Shown here: positions 44,353 to 53,527 of the stretch, in pieces | Position numbering within the stretch: the stretch's first letter is position 1 | Layout of the letters: every line of letters begins with the position of its first letter | NCBI GenBank assembly: GCA_903939755.1 | Contig: CAJAII010000020.1 | Location: 124,001 to 188,000, forward strand | Source of the DNA: an uncultured Flavobacteriales bacterium | Lineage (GTDB): Bacteria; Bacteroidota; Bacteroidia; Flavobacteriales_D; Crocinitomicaceae | Reading direction: 5' to 3' | Length of the DNA: 64,000 nucleotides | Position numbers and translations under genes: made by a program | Notes under the pieces: model-generated | What the model was told of the DNA's origin: nothing | Databases searched by the model: none | Seen by the model: the letters and a program-made list of their open reading frames with translations, nothing else

Positions 44353-44652
44353 ATGAAAATATTAGCAGCAGCAGCAAATGGAGGGTCAGCATCTAGTTTA
44401 ATCATGATTGTCGTTATGATTGTAATTTTTTATTTTTTCATGATTCGTCCGAATATGAAAAAGCAAAAAGAAGCAAAAAAGTTTAGAGAAAATCTAATGG
44501 CAGGTCAGAAGGTTGTTACCATTGGTGGTATTCACGGAAAAATTCTTGAGATTAGTGAGACAACTGTTTTGATCCAGTCAGAAGGCAGTAAATTACGTTT
44601 GGAAATATCAGCTATTGCTTCTTCAAGTGAGGATCAAATTGGAACAAAATAA
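44353..44652 (+). CDS. yajC: Preprotein translocase subunit YajC
   Basis: The 99-residue protein has one N-terminal transmembrane helix (about 17-35, ending [13 protein letters not shown]) and the cytosolic [17 protein letters not shown] domain. YajC is an accessory subunit of the SecDF complex. Confidence 0.95.
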   Translation: MKILAAAANGGSASSLIMIVVMIVIFYFFMIRPNMKKQKEAKKFRENLMAGQKVVTIGGIHGKILEISETTVLIQSEGSKLRLEISAIASSSEDQIGTK

Positions 44653-44657
44653 ATTCA

Positions 44658-44942
44658 GTGAAGTTAGTTTTACAGATTTTCATCTTATCGATTTTAACTT
44701 CCATGTTCTATTCATGCAATAATACACAGGTTTGTGATTGTATGGACATGAGTATTGAAATTTTTAATAAAACGAAGATGAATGATTCATTGTTAAAATC
44801 GTATACTAAATCACATGAAAAAGAAATTCAAGCATGTAATAAAATGTTTGAAAAAATAAGCGAAAAGGAAAAAGCAGCCATTAATAAAGAATCTAAAAGT
44901 TGCCCTTCTTATATCGAATTTGTAGCAAAGAATAAAAACTAA
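44658..44942 (+). CDS. Small C-x-C lipoprotein A
   Basis: The 94-residue protein starts at GTG 44658. It has a lipoprotein signal (FYSC, Cys near 20), then VCDCMDMSIEIF, a charged helix with one central Cys (IQACNKMF), and a closing CPSYIEF. The pattern C-x-C, C, CPSY recurs in two proteins just downstream. Four conserved Cys in a small envelope protein suggest two disulfides or a metal site. It has no family name that I know. Confidence 0.72.
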   Translation: MKLVLQIFILSILTSMFYSCNNTQVCDCMDMSIEIFNKTKMNDSLLKSYTKSHEKEIQACNKMFEKISEKEKAAINKESKSCPSYIEFVAKNKN

Positions 44943-44999
44943 TTCTGTTCAAGACTTAATTATTTGTTTAATTTAGCATTTCAAAAAAAAAAATAAACT

Positions 45000-45407
45000 A
45001 TGGAGACTACTTATATTTATGCCATCGCAATTCTAGCACTTTTAATTGTTATTGGATTAAAATTACGACAAGCTGGAAAAGATATCGAAAATAAAAACCT
45101 TACCCAAGCTGGTACATTGTGGTTAATTGTTAATGGCGCCTCCATTTTATTTGTAGTTGTCATGATGGTAATTGGCATGCTTAAAGGTTCTGAAATTTGC
45201 AATTGTTCAGATATTTATTTAGGAATTACGAAAGAAGCAAAAGCAGCAAATGGAGATCAAAAGAAGATAGATGCAATTCAAAAGAAATACAAGCGCGATA
45301 TTGAGTCTTGCGAAAAGATTTTTGCTGACAAATCTCAAGATCAGTCAACTATCGAAAAAGAATTGGATAAATGTCCTTCTTACAAGCAAATGAAAAAAAT
45401 GAGATAG
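45000..45407 (+). CDS. C-x-C family protein B with two transmembrane helices
   Basis: The 135-residue protein replaces the lipoprotein signal of its relatives with two membrane helices (about 4-24 and 40-62). The C-terminal domain aligns with the small C-x-C lipoproteins: ICNCSDIYLGITKEAKAANGD, then ESCEKIF, then CPSYKQMKKM. The topology would put the Cys domain on the periplasmic side if the N terminus is outside. Confidence 0.7.
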   Translation: METTYIYAIAILALLIVIGLKLRQAGKDIENKNLTQAGTLWLIVNGASILFVVVMMVIGMLKGSEICNCSDIYLGITKEAKAANGDQKKIDAIQKKYKRDIESCEKIFADKSQDQSTIEKELDKCPSYKQMKKMR

Positions 45408-45527
45408 TCTCTTTTGAGATTATTTGGCACCATTCATTTTTGAGATTTCATTTCTTTTTTATCCTTAAAGAATATTTCGTGTAAAAACACTTTTATCAAT
45501 ACATACAATTTAAACAAATTAACTATT

Positions 45528-45794
45528 ATGAGAAAATTAACCTACTTATCAGCTGTCGTTTTATTATATACTTTTTCATCATGTGGTGGCTCAGCAACAT
45601 GTGATTGCATGGATTTAAGTTTAGAAATTATAAAAGAAGTTAAAGTTTCTAATGGTGATGCCGCCAAAATGAAAGCCCTTGAAGCAAAATACAAAGAGGA
45701 TATGGATAAATGTGATAAAACCATGAAAGGGAAGAAAGAAGCAGATTTTATGAAATGTCCTTCTTACAATGAGATTCTTAAAATGAGAAACTAA
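45528..45794 (+). CDS. Small C-x-C lipoprotein C
   Basis: The 88-residue protein has a lipoprotein signal (YTFSSC, Cys19). It then has TCDCMDLSLEIIKEVKVSNGD, DKCDKTMKG and CPSYNEILKMRN. It is closest to protein B in its helix (VSNGD versus AANGD), so the three genes likely arose by duplication. Confidence 0.72.
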   Translation: MRKLTYLSAVVLLYTFSSCGGSATCDCMDLSLEIIKEVKVSNGDAAKMKALEAKYKEDMDKCDKTMKGKKEADFMKCPSYNEILKMRN

Positions 45795-45842
45795 TTCTTT
45801 TTTTAATTTATCACCAAAATTCATCTTTTTTTGACACCTATT

Positions 45843-47222
45843 TTATTTTGGAATAGGATAGGTGTCAATTAAGTAAATAAAAGACCCAATAGCCGCAGCA
45901 CCCAATTCTAATTCGCGTTTGTTGACATTTTCAAATACATCGCTTGGGGCATGATGAAAATCAAAGTAGCGTTGAGAATCTGGAATAAATCCATATAAAG
46001 GAATCCCAGGAAAAGTATCTTTAAGTGGGCCAATGTCAACTCCGCCGCCGCCTTTTTCCCATTGGTTTAGCTCGTAGTTACTAAACAAAGGTGCAAAGTT
46101 TTTAAGATGTTCCACTTGTTTCTCGTTCCCATCGCATCCAAATCCTCGCGGTGAAAATCCTCCTCTATCACTTTCTAAAGCGGCATATTGTATTTCTCCT
46201 TTTTCTTTGGACCAACTAGCATAGGATTTCCCTCCCATATTACCGTTTTCTTCATTCATGAAAAATACAACACGTAAAGTATGTTTCGGTTTATAATTTA
46301 AGGATTTCAAAATTCTTAAGGCTTCCATACAATGAATTACTCCGGCGCCATCATCGTGTGCTCCTTCTCCAGTATCCCAAGAGTCTAAATGCCCCCCAAA
46401 TGTTATTATTTCATTTTTTTTGTCTCCACTTATTTCTGCTATTACGTTATAGGAATCAGCGGCTGGATAATTTCGGCAATCCAATTCGATAAAAATGTCA
46501 ATGGGGCCTTGCTGGGAGGCTTTTGAAAGATTATCGGCATCATGAGTGGAAATTGCTGCAGCAGGAATTTTAGTGACCGTACTGTCATACTTCATCGATC
46601 CAGTATGTGGATAATCATCATCAGGTAATCCTAAGGAACGAATGATTACACCAATTGCGCCAAGTTTCGCGGCTTCAATTGCTCCGTCCCCTCTGATTGG
46701 GTAACAAGCTCCGTATGCTTTAAATGTAATTATTTGGGAGGCATCCATCTCTTGATTGATGAATACTATTTTGCCTTCAATATCTTTTCTTTTTGCTTTT
46801 TTTAAGGCTTCTAATGTTTTGAATTCTATAAGCGATGCTTGCAACAATCCGTCTGTTCCGATTGATCCTCCCAATGCTAATACATGAAGTTTCTGAATTT
46901 CTCCCTTGTTGTTTTTGTACCAAGCACTCTCCGTATTTCCCCTTTCCCAATGTGGGACTTTGATGGCTTGTAAATATACTTTATCGAATCCGTAGCTTTT
47001 CATTTTTTCTTCGCTCCAACTGATGGCCATTGCGGCTTCAGCTGACCCAGTTAAGCGATGACCAATGTTTTTACAAAGTTCTCTAAGATCTTCGTATGCT
47101 TTACCTCTCAATAGTGCTTCGTCATAAATGTTCCGAATGAATAAGGAGTCACTTGAGATGTTGGGAGTTTTTTGAGCGTGAAAAACAGGTTGAATTAAAA
47201 GTAGGAATAGTAAAAGTCGCAT
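45843..47222 (-). CDS. M28-family zinc metallopeptidase
   Basis: The 459-residue exported protein (signal peptide ends near FHA) has an inserted PA domain around residues 130-220. The M28 metal ligands are readable as GGHLDSWDTGEGAHDDGAG, NEENGNMGG, LESDRGG and, near the C terminus, FDFHHAPSDVFENV. It resembles carboxypeptidase Q-type aminopeptidases and probably works in the periplasm or outside. Confidence 0.92.
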   Translation of the reverse strand: MRLLLFLLLIQPVFHAQKTPNISSDSLFIRNIYDEALLRGKAYEDLRELCKNIGHRLTGSAEAAMAISWSEEKMKSYGFDKVYLQAIKVPHWERGNTESAWYKNNKGEIQKLHVLALGGSIGTDGLLQASLIEFKTLEALKKAKRKDIEGKIVFINQEMDASQIITFKAYGACYPIRGDGAIEAAKLGAIGVIIRSLGLPDDDYPHTGSMKYDSTVTKIPAAAISTHDADNLSKASQQGPIDIFIELDCRNYPAADSYNVIAEISGDKKNEIITFGGHLDSWDTGEGAHDDGAGVIHCMEALRILKSLNYKPKHTLRVVFFMNEENGNMGGKSYASWSKEKGEIQYAALESDRGGFSPRGFGCDGNEKQVEHLKNFAPLFSNYELNQWEKGGGGVDIGPLKDTFPGIPLYGFIPDSQRYFDFHHAPSDVFENVNKRELELGAAAIGSFIYLIDTYPIPK

Positions 47223-47297
47223 GTATATTTTTTTTACGAATATACGATTTCCATATTTTTATTTGATGCTTAATTACTTTTGGGTGGATATTAGACG

Positions 47298-47336
47298 CCT
47301 TTTACCGAGCATAATTCCCCTTTACCGATGCTAATT
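47298..47336. promoter_or_regulatory. Direct repeat upstream of ychF
   Basis: Two related units, ccttttaccgagcataatt and ccctttaccgatgctaatt, place the shared tttaccga exactly 20 bp apart (47301 and 47321), just before the promoter. Two turns of the helix is a typical spacing for operator half-sites. Confidence 0.4.
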
Positions 47337-47338
47337 AT

Positions 47339-47346
47339 TATCTTTG
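47339..47346 (+). promoter_or_regulatory. Putative -7 promoter element of ychF
   Basis: TATCTTTG, 16 bp before ATG 47363. No TTG is found at the expected place; the direct repeat occupies that region. Confidence 0.45.
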
Positions 47347-47362
47347 CGTTTAAATTATTTTT

Positions 47363-48460
47363 ATGTCTTTAAAATGTGGAATTGTTGGTTTGCCAAATGT
47401 CGGAAAATCAACCTTATTTAATTGTTTATCAAATGCTAAAGCGCAGGCAGCAAATTTTCCGTTTTGTACCATAGAACCTAATATCGGTACAATTACAATT
47501 CCTGATCCACGCTTGGAAAAGTTAGAAAGTATTGTTCTACCGCAGCGTGTTGTCCCAACTACAATGGAAATTGTTGATATTGCAGGATTAGTAAAAGGAG
47601 CATCAAAAGGGGAAGGGCTGGGAAATCAGTTTCTTGCTAATATTCGCGAAACGGATGCCATTATTCATGTGCTAAGGTGTTTTGATGATGGTAATATTAT
47701 CCATGTAGATGGCAGTGTGAATCCTATTAGAGACAAAGAGATTATTGATATTGAATTACAATTGAAGGATTTAGAAACGATTGAGAAAAAACTGAGTGCC
47801 TTGTCAAGGGTATTGAAATCTGGTGATAAAGACGCTTTAAAAGAAAATGAGCTTTCGTTGAAAATTAAAGAAGGATTGGAAAAGGGGATTTCTGTGAGAG
47901 GTTTACCTTTTTCGTCTGAAGAGTTTGAAATAATTAAAAAGTTTCAATTAATTACGTCTAAGCCGGTACTTTATTTATGTAATGTAGATGAAGGATCTGT
48001 AAAAACTGGAAATAAATATGTGGAAGAGGTTAAAGTTGCGATCGCAAATGAGAATGCGGAGGTGTTAGTGATAGGTGCAAAAATTGAAGCGGATATTACT
48101 GAATTAGATACGTATGATGAACGCCAATTATTTTTAGATGAATTGGGACTGGAAGAGCCAGGTGTGAATAGATTGATTCGTTCTGCTTATTCGCTACTTA
48201 ATTTACAAACGTATTTTACCGCTGGTGTAAAAGAGGTTAGGGCTTGGACAATTAAAAAGGGAATGACTGCACCCCAAGCGGCCAGTGTCATTCATACTGA
48301 TTTTGAAAAAGGATTTATTCGTGCGGAGGTAATGAAATATATCGATTTTACTACCTTAGGTTCTGAAAATGCAGTAAAGGAAGCCGGTAAATTTAAGGTG
48401 GAGGGGAAGGAGTACATCGTTGATGATGGCGATATAATGCATTTTAGATTTAATGTTTAA
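47363..48460 (+). CDS. ychF: Ribosome-associated GTPase/ATPase YchF
   Basis: The 365-residue protein has G1 GLPNVGKSTLFN, the family-specific NFPFCTIEPNIG switch, DIAGLVKGAS (G3) and a C-terminal TGS-like domain (LQTYFTAGVKEVRAWTI). YchF, also called Obg-like ATPase, prefers ATP in several species. It is a cytoplasmic, ribosome-linked regulator. Confidence 0.96.
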   Translation: MSLKCGIVGLPNVGKSTLFNCLSNAKAQAANFPFCTIEPNIGTITIPDPRLEKLESIVLPQRVVPTTMEIVDIAGLVKGASKGEGLGNQFLANIRETDAIIHVLRCFDDGNIIHVDGSVNPIRDKEIIDIELQLKDLETIEKKLSALSRVLKSGDKDALKENELSLKIKEGLEKGISVRGLPFSSEEFEIIKKFQLITSKPVLYLCNVDEGSVKTGNKYVEEVKVAIANENAEVLVIGAKIEADITELDTYDERQLFLDELGLEEPGVNRLIRSAYSLLNLQTYFTAGVKEVRAWTIKKGMTAPQAASVIHTDFEKGFIRAEVMKYIDFTTLGSENAVKEAGKFKVEGKEYIVDDGDIMHFRFNV

Positions 48461-48475
48461 TTTTATTTTTCATAT

Positions 48476-49747
48476 ATGATTTCCGCCAACCAACCGCATC
48501 TTACTTCTTGGATTCCAGTTCCTGAAAAATCAGATTTTCCGATTCAAAATATTCCTTTTGGAATTTTTAAAACCGATTCCAAATCACCTAGAGTCGCTAC
48601 GCGTATCGGTGATACGGTCATCGATTTATTTGAATTGTTTCAGCTTAATTGTTTTTCAAAATTGCCTTTTGAAGCAACTGATTTTAATAATTCATCGCTT
48701 AATGCAATGATGAAAAAAGGAAAAATGGCGATCCGAGATTTGCGAAATGAATTGTCCACTTTATTTCAAAGCGATCATTCCTTTCTTAAGGATAATACAG
48801 CCTTGCACATTTCCTTTTTGCATGATGAATCTTTAGTAGAGATGTTGTTGCCTGTAGCAATTGGCGATTATACTGATTTTTATTCCAGTAAAGAACATGC
48901 AACGAATGTAGGCGTAATGTTTAGAGATCCTGCCAATGCGCTTCTGCCAAATTGGTTGTGGATTCCAGTGGCTTACCATGGAAGGGCTTCTTCAGTGGTA
49001 GTTTCTGGTACTGATTTTCATCGCCCAAAAGGACAAATAAAACCCAATGAGCAGGAAGATCCAATCTTTTCTCCCTCTAGACAAATTGATTTTGAATTGG
49101 AAATGGGTTTCATTACGTTTGATGGAAAACCGCTTGGTGATTCAATCGATGTAAAGGAAGCTGATGATTTTATCTTTGGACTTTGTCTTTTTAATGATTG
49201 GTCGGCTAGGGATATCCAGAAATGGGAGTATGTTCCTTTGGGACCATTTTTAGCCAAAAATTTTGTTTCTACCATGTCTGCTTGGATTGTTACATTGGAT
49301 GCCCTACAACCTTTCCGTGTGGATAGTCCGGTGCAAACTCCAAAGGTATTAGATTACTTAAAGGGATCAGAGAAAGATTCGTATGATATTCAGTTGAATG
49401 TTTCTATTGTTACAGAATCAAATGTCGAGACTCAAATTTGTGAATCGAATTATAAATACATGTATTGGTCCATGGCGCAACAATTAGCACATCATACTGT
49501 AAATGGCTGCAACATCAGAGGGGGGGATTTAATTGGGTCAGGAACTATTTCTGGTCCTACGGAAGGCTCTTATGGTTCCATGTTAGAATTAGCTTGGAAA
49601 GGAACAAAACCATTGACATTAAATGATGGTTCGGAGCGCCGTTTTATTTTAGATGGGGATACGGTAGTCATGCGGGGACATTGTCAGAATGAAGCGATTC
49701 GAATTGGATTTGGTGAGGTGAAATCAAAATTATTACCGGCAAAGTAA
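48476..49747 (+). CDS. Fumarylacetoacetase
   Basis: The 423-residue protein of eukaryotic-type fumarylacetoacetate hydrolase has the N-terminal domain with VATRIGDTVIDL, then DYTDFYSSKEHATNVG, WIPVAYHGRASSVVVSG, and DFELEMGFI with LFNDWSARDIQKWEYVPLGPFLAKNF. These carry the metal and catalytic residues of the family. It performs the last step of tyrosine degradation, giving fumarate and acetoacetate. No other pathway gene is nearby. Confidence 0.95.
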   Translation: MISANQPHLTSWIPVPEKSDFPIQNIPFGIFKTDSKSPRVATRIGDTVIDLFELFQLNCFSKLPFEATDFNNSSLNAMMKKGKMAIRDLRNELSTLFQSDHSFLKDNTALHISFLHDESLVEMLLPVAIGDYTDFYSSKEHATNVGVMFRDPANALLPNWLWIPVAYHGRASSVVVSGTDFHRPKGQIKPNEQEDPIFSPSRQIDFELEMGFITFDGKPLGDSIDVKEADDFIFGLCLFNDWSARDIQKWEYVPLGPFLAKNFVSTMSAWIVTLDALQPFRVDSPVQTPKVLDYLKGSEKDSYDIQLNVSIVTESNVETQICESNYKYMYWSMAQQLAHHTVNGCNIRGGDLIGSGTISGPTEGSYGSMLELAWKGTKPLTLNDGSERRFILDGDTVVMRGHCQNEAIRIGFGEVKSKLLPAK

Positions 49748-51988
49748 ATGGATATTCTACCTGAAAAGTATGATGTAGAAAAGGAACGAAAAGAGATTTT
49801 AAATGCTTTTCGGGGATTACTAAGGTCTTTTAAAGATCGGACAAATAAAGAAACGAGGTTGGTGCGAAAAGCATTTGATCTTGCCTTGGAAGCGCATAAA
49901 GATATGCGACGAAAATCAGGTGAACCTTATATTTATCACCCTATTTCGGTTGCTCGGATATGTGCTGAAGAAATGGGCTTAGATACTGCTGCAATTGTTT
50001 GTGCTTTGCTCCATGATACGGTGGAGGATACGTACATTACTTTGGAAGATATTGAGGATATGTTTGGTGAGCAGGCACGAAAAATAATCAATGGCTTAAC
50101 TAAAATTCCAGAGGTTTTCGATGAAAATGCTTCCATTCAAGCGGAGAATTTCAGGAAAATGATTTTAACAATTTCCGACGATTTTCGAGTCGTACTCATC
50201 AAATTAGCGGATCGCTTGCATAATATGAGGACCTTGGGAAGTATGCCACCCGAAAAGCAATTGCGTATCGCCTCTGAAACAAAATTTTTATATGCGCCCT
50301 TAGCGCATCGATTTGGTTTATATTCGATCAAAACAGAATTAGAGGATTTGTCGCTCAAATATTGCGAGCCAGAGGTTTTCTTGTCAATTGAGAATAAATT
50401 AAAAAGCACGCAAGATGTTCGAGCGCGATTTATTCGTCGTTTCATGTCTCCTATTAAAGAAACCTTGTTGCTCGAAGGCTATGCGTTTGAAATTATTGCT
50501 CGAACTAAATCCATTTCGTCCATTTGGCGAAAAATGCAGACGAAAGAAATACCTTTTGAAGAGGTTTTTGATGTTTTTGCTATTCGTATAATTATTGATA
50601 CCCCACCTGAATTGGAAAAGCCAGATTGTTGGCGAATTTATAGTATCGTAACGGATTATTATCAACCAAGTCCTGATCGATTACGCGATTGGATTTCAAC
50701 ACCTCGTGCCAATGGTTACGAATCATTGCATACTACGGTCATGTCTCCTCAAGGCCGTTGGGTGGAAGTGCAAATCCGTTCAAAAAGGATGGATGTAATT
50801 GCTGAAAAAGGTCTTGCTGCTCATTATAAATATAAGGAGTCGAAAACGGACGATAGTAAATTTGATCGATGGATTTCTGAAGTGCGTGCCCTTCTTGAAA
50901 ATCCTGACACCAACGCACTCGATTTCATTAATGAGTTCAAGTTGAATTTATTTAATGATGAGATTTATATTTTTACACCAAAAGGGGAATTGCGTGTATT
51001 GCCTGTAGGGGCAACGATCTTGGATTTTGCGTACGATATCCATACGGATATTGGTGATAAGTGCATCGGCGCAAAAGTAAATAATCGCTTAGTTCCTTTA
51101 AGCTACCAGCTAAATAATGGGGATCAATTAGAAATCATCACTTCGGCGAAACAAAAACCTAATGAAGATTGGTTAAAGTTTGTGGTTTCTGCTAGAGCGA
51201 AACAAAAAATAAAGGCTTCTTTAAATGAAGAGAGAAAGTTAATTGCGAGTGATGGAAAGGAATTATTAGCTCGAAAATTCAAGCAGTTTAACCTACATTT
51301 TACGGCAGACAATATTACTTTTTTAGAAAAACATTTCGCTGCAGGTTCTGCTACGGAATTATATTACCGCATCGCTAAGGGGAAAATTGAATTAGCTAAA
51401 TTAAGGGAAATAGAAGTGGTGAATGGCGTTCTTCAATATCCAAAAAAAGAGAGTAAGTTAAGAAGAAAGTCGATTGATGAAGCTTCCATTAATTCCCATG
51501 GTATAGATACTAAAAAGGATATCATCTTGATTGGCGATGATTTCAAAGGATTCGATTATCAAATGTCAAAATGCTGCAATCCTATTCCTGGCGATAAAAT
51601 TTTTGGTTTTATCACTATTTCACAAGGAATAAAGATTCATCGTTCTAATTGTCCCAATTCGGTGCACTTAATGTCTAATTATGCCTACCGATGTTTGAAG
51701 GCTAAATGGAAAAATCAACGGGAAGTGGAAAGGTTGGCAGCCATAAAAATAATTGGTATTGATCGAATTGGATTGGTAAATAAACTCACTGAAATAATTT
51801 CAAAGGAAAATAAGGTAAATATGAAGAGTATTTCTTTTGATACAAATGATGGCGTTTTTGAAGGTCATATTAGTGTATTGGTATTAGATACGAATCATTT
51901 AGAATTGTTGATTAGAAAGTTTGAAGAAGTGGAGGGTGTTCAGCGTGTCGTACGTTGGGATACGAAAGATACTGAAATAGAGATTTAG
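49748..51988 (+). CDS. Bifunctional (p)ppGpp synthase/hydrolase (RelA/SpoT)
   Basis: The 746-residue long-form Rel protein has the HD hydrolase domain with YIYHPISVARI and LLHDTVEDT (about 58-98). The synthetase domain has GYESLHTTV and EVQIRSKRMD (about 315-345), followed by a TGS domain (IYIFTPKGELRVLP, about 410-470) and a C-terminal ACT domain. Keeping the HD motif argues for hydrolase activity, so the enzyme is likely bifunctional. The ATG directly follows the fumarylacetoacetase stop. Confidence 0.95.
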   Translation: MDILPEKYDVEKERKEILNAFRGLLRSFKDRTNKETRLVRKAFDLALEAHKDMRRKSGEPYIYHPISVARICAEEMGLDTAAIVCALLHDTVEDTYITLEDIEDMFGEQARKIINGLTKIPEVFDENASIQAENFRKMILTISDDFRVVLIKLADRLHNMRTLGSMPPEKQLRIASETKFLYAPLAHRFGLYSIKTELEDLSLKYCEPEVFLSIENKLKSTQDVRARFIRRFMSPIKETLLLEGYAFEIIARTKSISSIWRKMQTKEIPFEEVFDVFAIRIIIDTPPELEKPDCWRIYSIVTDYYQPSPDRLRDWISTPRANGYESLHTTVMSPQGRWVEVQIRSKRMDVIAEKGLAAHYKYKESKTDDSKFDRWISEVRALLENPDTNALDFINEFKLNLFNDEIYIFTPKGELRVLPVGATILDFAYDIHTDIGDKCIGAKVNNRLVPLSYQLNNGDQLEIITSAKQKPNEDWLKFVVSARAKQKIKASLNEERKLIASDGKELLARKFKQFNLHFTADNITFLEKHFAAGSATELYYRIAKGKIELAKLREIEVVNGVLQYPKKESKLRRKSIDEASINSHGIDTKKDIILIGDDFKGFDYQMSKCCNPIPGDKIFGFITISQGIKIHRSNCPNSVHLMSNYAYRCLKAKWKNQREVERLAAIKIIGIDRIGLVNKLTEIISKENKVNMKSISFDTNDGVFEGHISVLVLDTNHLELLIRKFEEVEGVQRVVRWDTKDTEIEI

Positions 51989-53526
51989 TCTTTAATCAAC
52001 ATTTCATAAGGATTCTTTGGCCTTTTAGCGATTAACCAGGCAAAACCTACAATAAATTTTTCATCTTCTTTGATTTGATTCATGGGGTAGAATATACCAT
52101 CTGGTTTGTCAAAGTAGGTAATACTAGTCACTTCTCCACTGTCTAAGTAAACACGTAAGTCTGAGGCATAGAGTCGGTTAAGTCCTAATCTTTTTTTGAC
52201 AATGCTTGAATCTGTTTTTTGTTCGTCGATTGGGTATAAAATGGTCCATGCATTTCCATTCATTTCTGCCCGTTGCAATTCATTTTTTTCGAACCAAGCG
52301 GTCATCTTACGGCCAGATAGTTGGTTATAATATAATCCGGAATCCAATTCCATAATGGCGGAGGCTTTTCCGATTACTAATGATTTACTAATGGTGCTGT
52401 CTTTCATGAAAACAACTATTGTATCTCCTTTTAGTTGCGCATTTTTAGCCCAAATTATGGGCGATTTAGCCAAGGTAAGTAGACCACTTTTAGCATCATA
52501 ATAGGCCGAATCGGCAATAGCTTGAATGGCTTGGCTGTAAATTTTTACCTGCCTATTGCCTTTCATATACTTTGTGTTTCCAAGGGAATCTTCCTGTATG
52601 GTTAGTGTATCTGCATGTAAAAATAGGCTGTCGCCTTCTTTTACTTGTATCGCTAGCGCTTTTCCAGTTATGTAAGTCGTTCCAATAGATTTATTGCTAT
52701 AAAACACCTCACTCATTAACTGCTGTTCTTTTTGCTTATCATCAACTTGTACCTTGCCGCGAGCCGTGAATATTTCTGGTTTTGCTGCATAATAAGCGGT
52801 GTCACATTTCACAGAGCGGTTTCGTTGAGAAATGGTAACGTTACGATACAGGTTCCCTTCTTCTTTTTGTACATGGTACCAGCCACGCTCACAATTAATG
52901 GTTATGCTGTCATTTTTTATTTCGGTTGGACCAAAGAATTGCGTAATTTGTTTTTCATAGGCAAATTGCAAGGTGTCGGTGGTCATCGTTAAATCTTCTT
53001 TCTTATATAAAACCTTCCCACTAAAGAAAAAACTGCCAATGTTGGGGTAGAAATAACCGTATTTACTGGTGATCATTTCATTGGAAACTATACTTTCAAT
53101 TCTGCCAAAGTTTTTATAAGTGGCACGTCCACTTTTCGCATCGTAATCAATGGAGTCAGTAGCAATTTTGTATTCCTTATCTCGCACTCTAACATGTCCC
53201 CAAAGTTTGGCATACTTGGTGGAGCCATAATACAATAAAGAATCACAGTATAAATTGATGTCATTTTTGGTAACATGGACATGGCCATAAGCATGAACAA
53301 TTTTTCGTTTTTCATGATAGTGTGCTGAATCGCAATACATGGTATTTCCTTGGTAGGTGAAGTTGACCGTTCCAATCAGGCGGTGTTCGCCTGTTTTCTC
53401 ACTAAAGATGATTTTTTCAGTTCCAGGTAATAATTCTAATACATTACCTTGGGCATTGACTATACCATTCAAAAAAAATGCGCTCAAAATGAACGCATAT
53501 AACATATATTTTTGAAAGTAAAGCAT
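51985..53526 (-). CDS. OstA/LptA-like protein
   Basis: The 513-residue exported protein (signal peptide up to about NAQ, residue 26) has repeated OstA/LptA-type beta strands, for example GHVHVTKNDINLYCDSLLYY and MYCDSAHY. It continues well beyond the usual LptA length. LptA-like proteins form the periplasmic bridge for lipopolysaccharide. The start at 53526 leaves a single base after purA; ATG 53505 is an alternative. Its last 4 bp overlap relA, which converges on it. Confidence 0.82.
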   Translation of the reverse strand: MLYFQKYMLYAFILSAFFLNGIVNAQGNVLELLPGTEKIIFSEKTGEHRLIGTVNFTYQGNTMYCDSAHYHEKRKIVHAYGHVHVTKNDINLYCDSLLYYGSTKYAKLWGHVRVRDKEYKIATDSIDYDAKSGRATYKNFGRIESIVSNEMITSKYGYFYPNIGSFFFSGKVLYKKEDLTMTTDTLQFAYEKQITQFFGPTEIKNDSITINCERGWYHVQKEEGNLYRNVTISQRNRSVKCDTAYYAAKPEIFTARGKVQVDDKQKEQQLMSEVFYSNKSIGTTYITGKALAIQVKEGDSLFLHADTLTIQEDSLGNTKYMKGNRQVKIYSQAIQAIADSAYYDAKSGLLTLAKSPIIWAKNAQLKGDTIVVFMKDSTISKSLVIGKASAIMELDSGLYYNQLSGRKMTAWFEKNELQRAEMNGNAWTILYPIDEQKTDSSIVKKRLGLNRLYASDLRVYLDSGEVTSITYFDKPDGIFYPMNQIKEDEKFIVGFAWLIAKRPKNPYEMLIKD

Positions 53527-53527
53527 C

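Noticed and set aside
45831-45868. A perfect 10-bp inverted repeat (ttgacaccta/taggtgtcaa) between a C-x-C lipoprotein gene and the M28 gene, considered as a terminator.
   Set aside because: On neither strand is the stem followed by a run of T; the T-run is on the wrong side. It also overlaps the end of the M28 gene.
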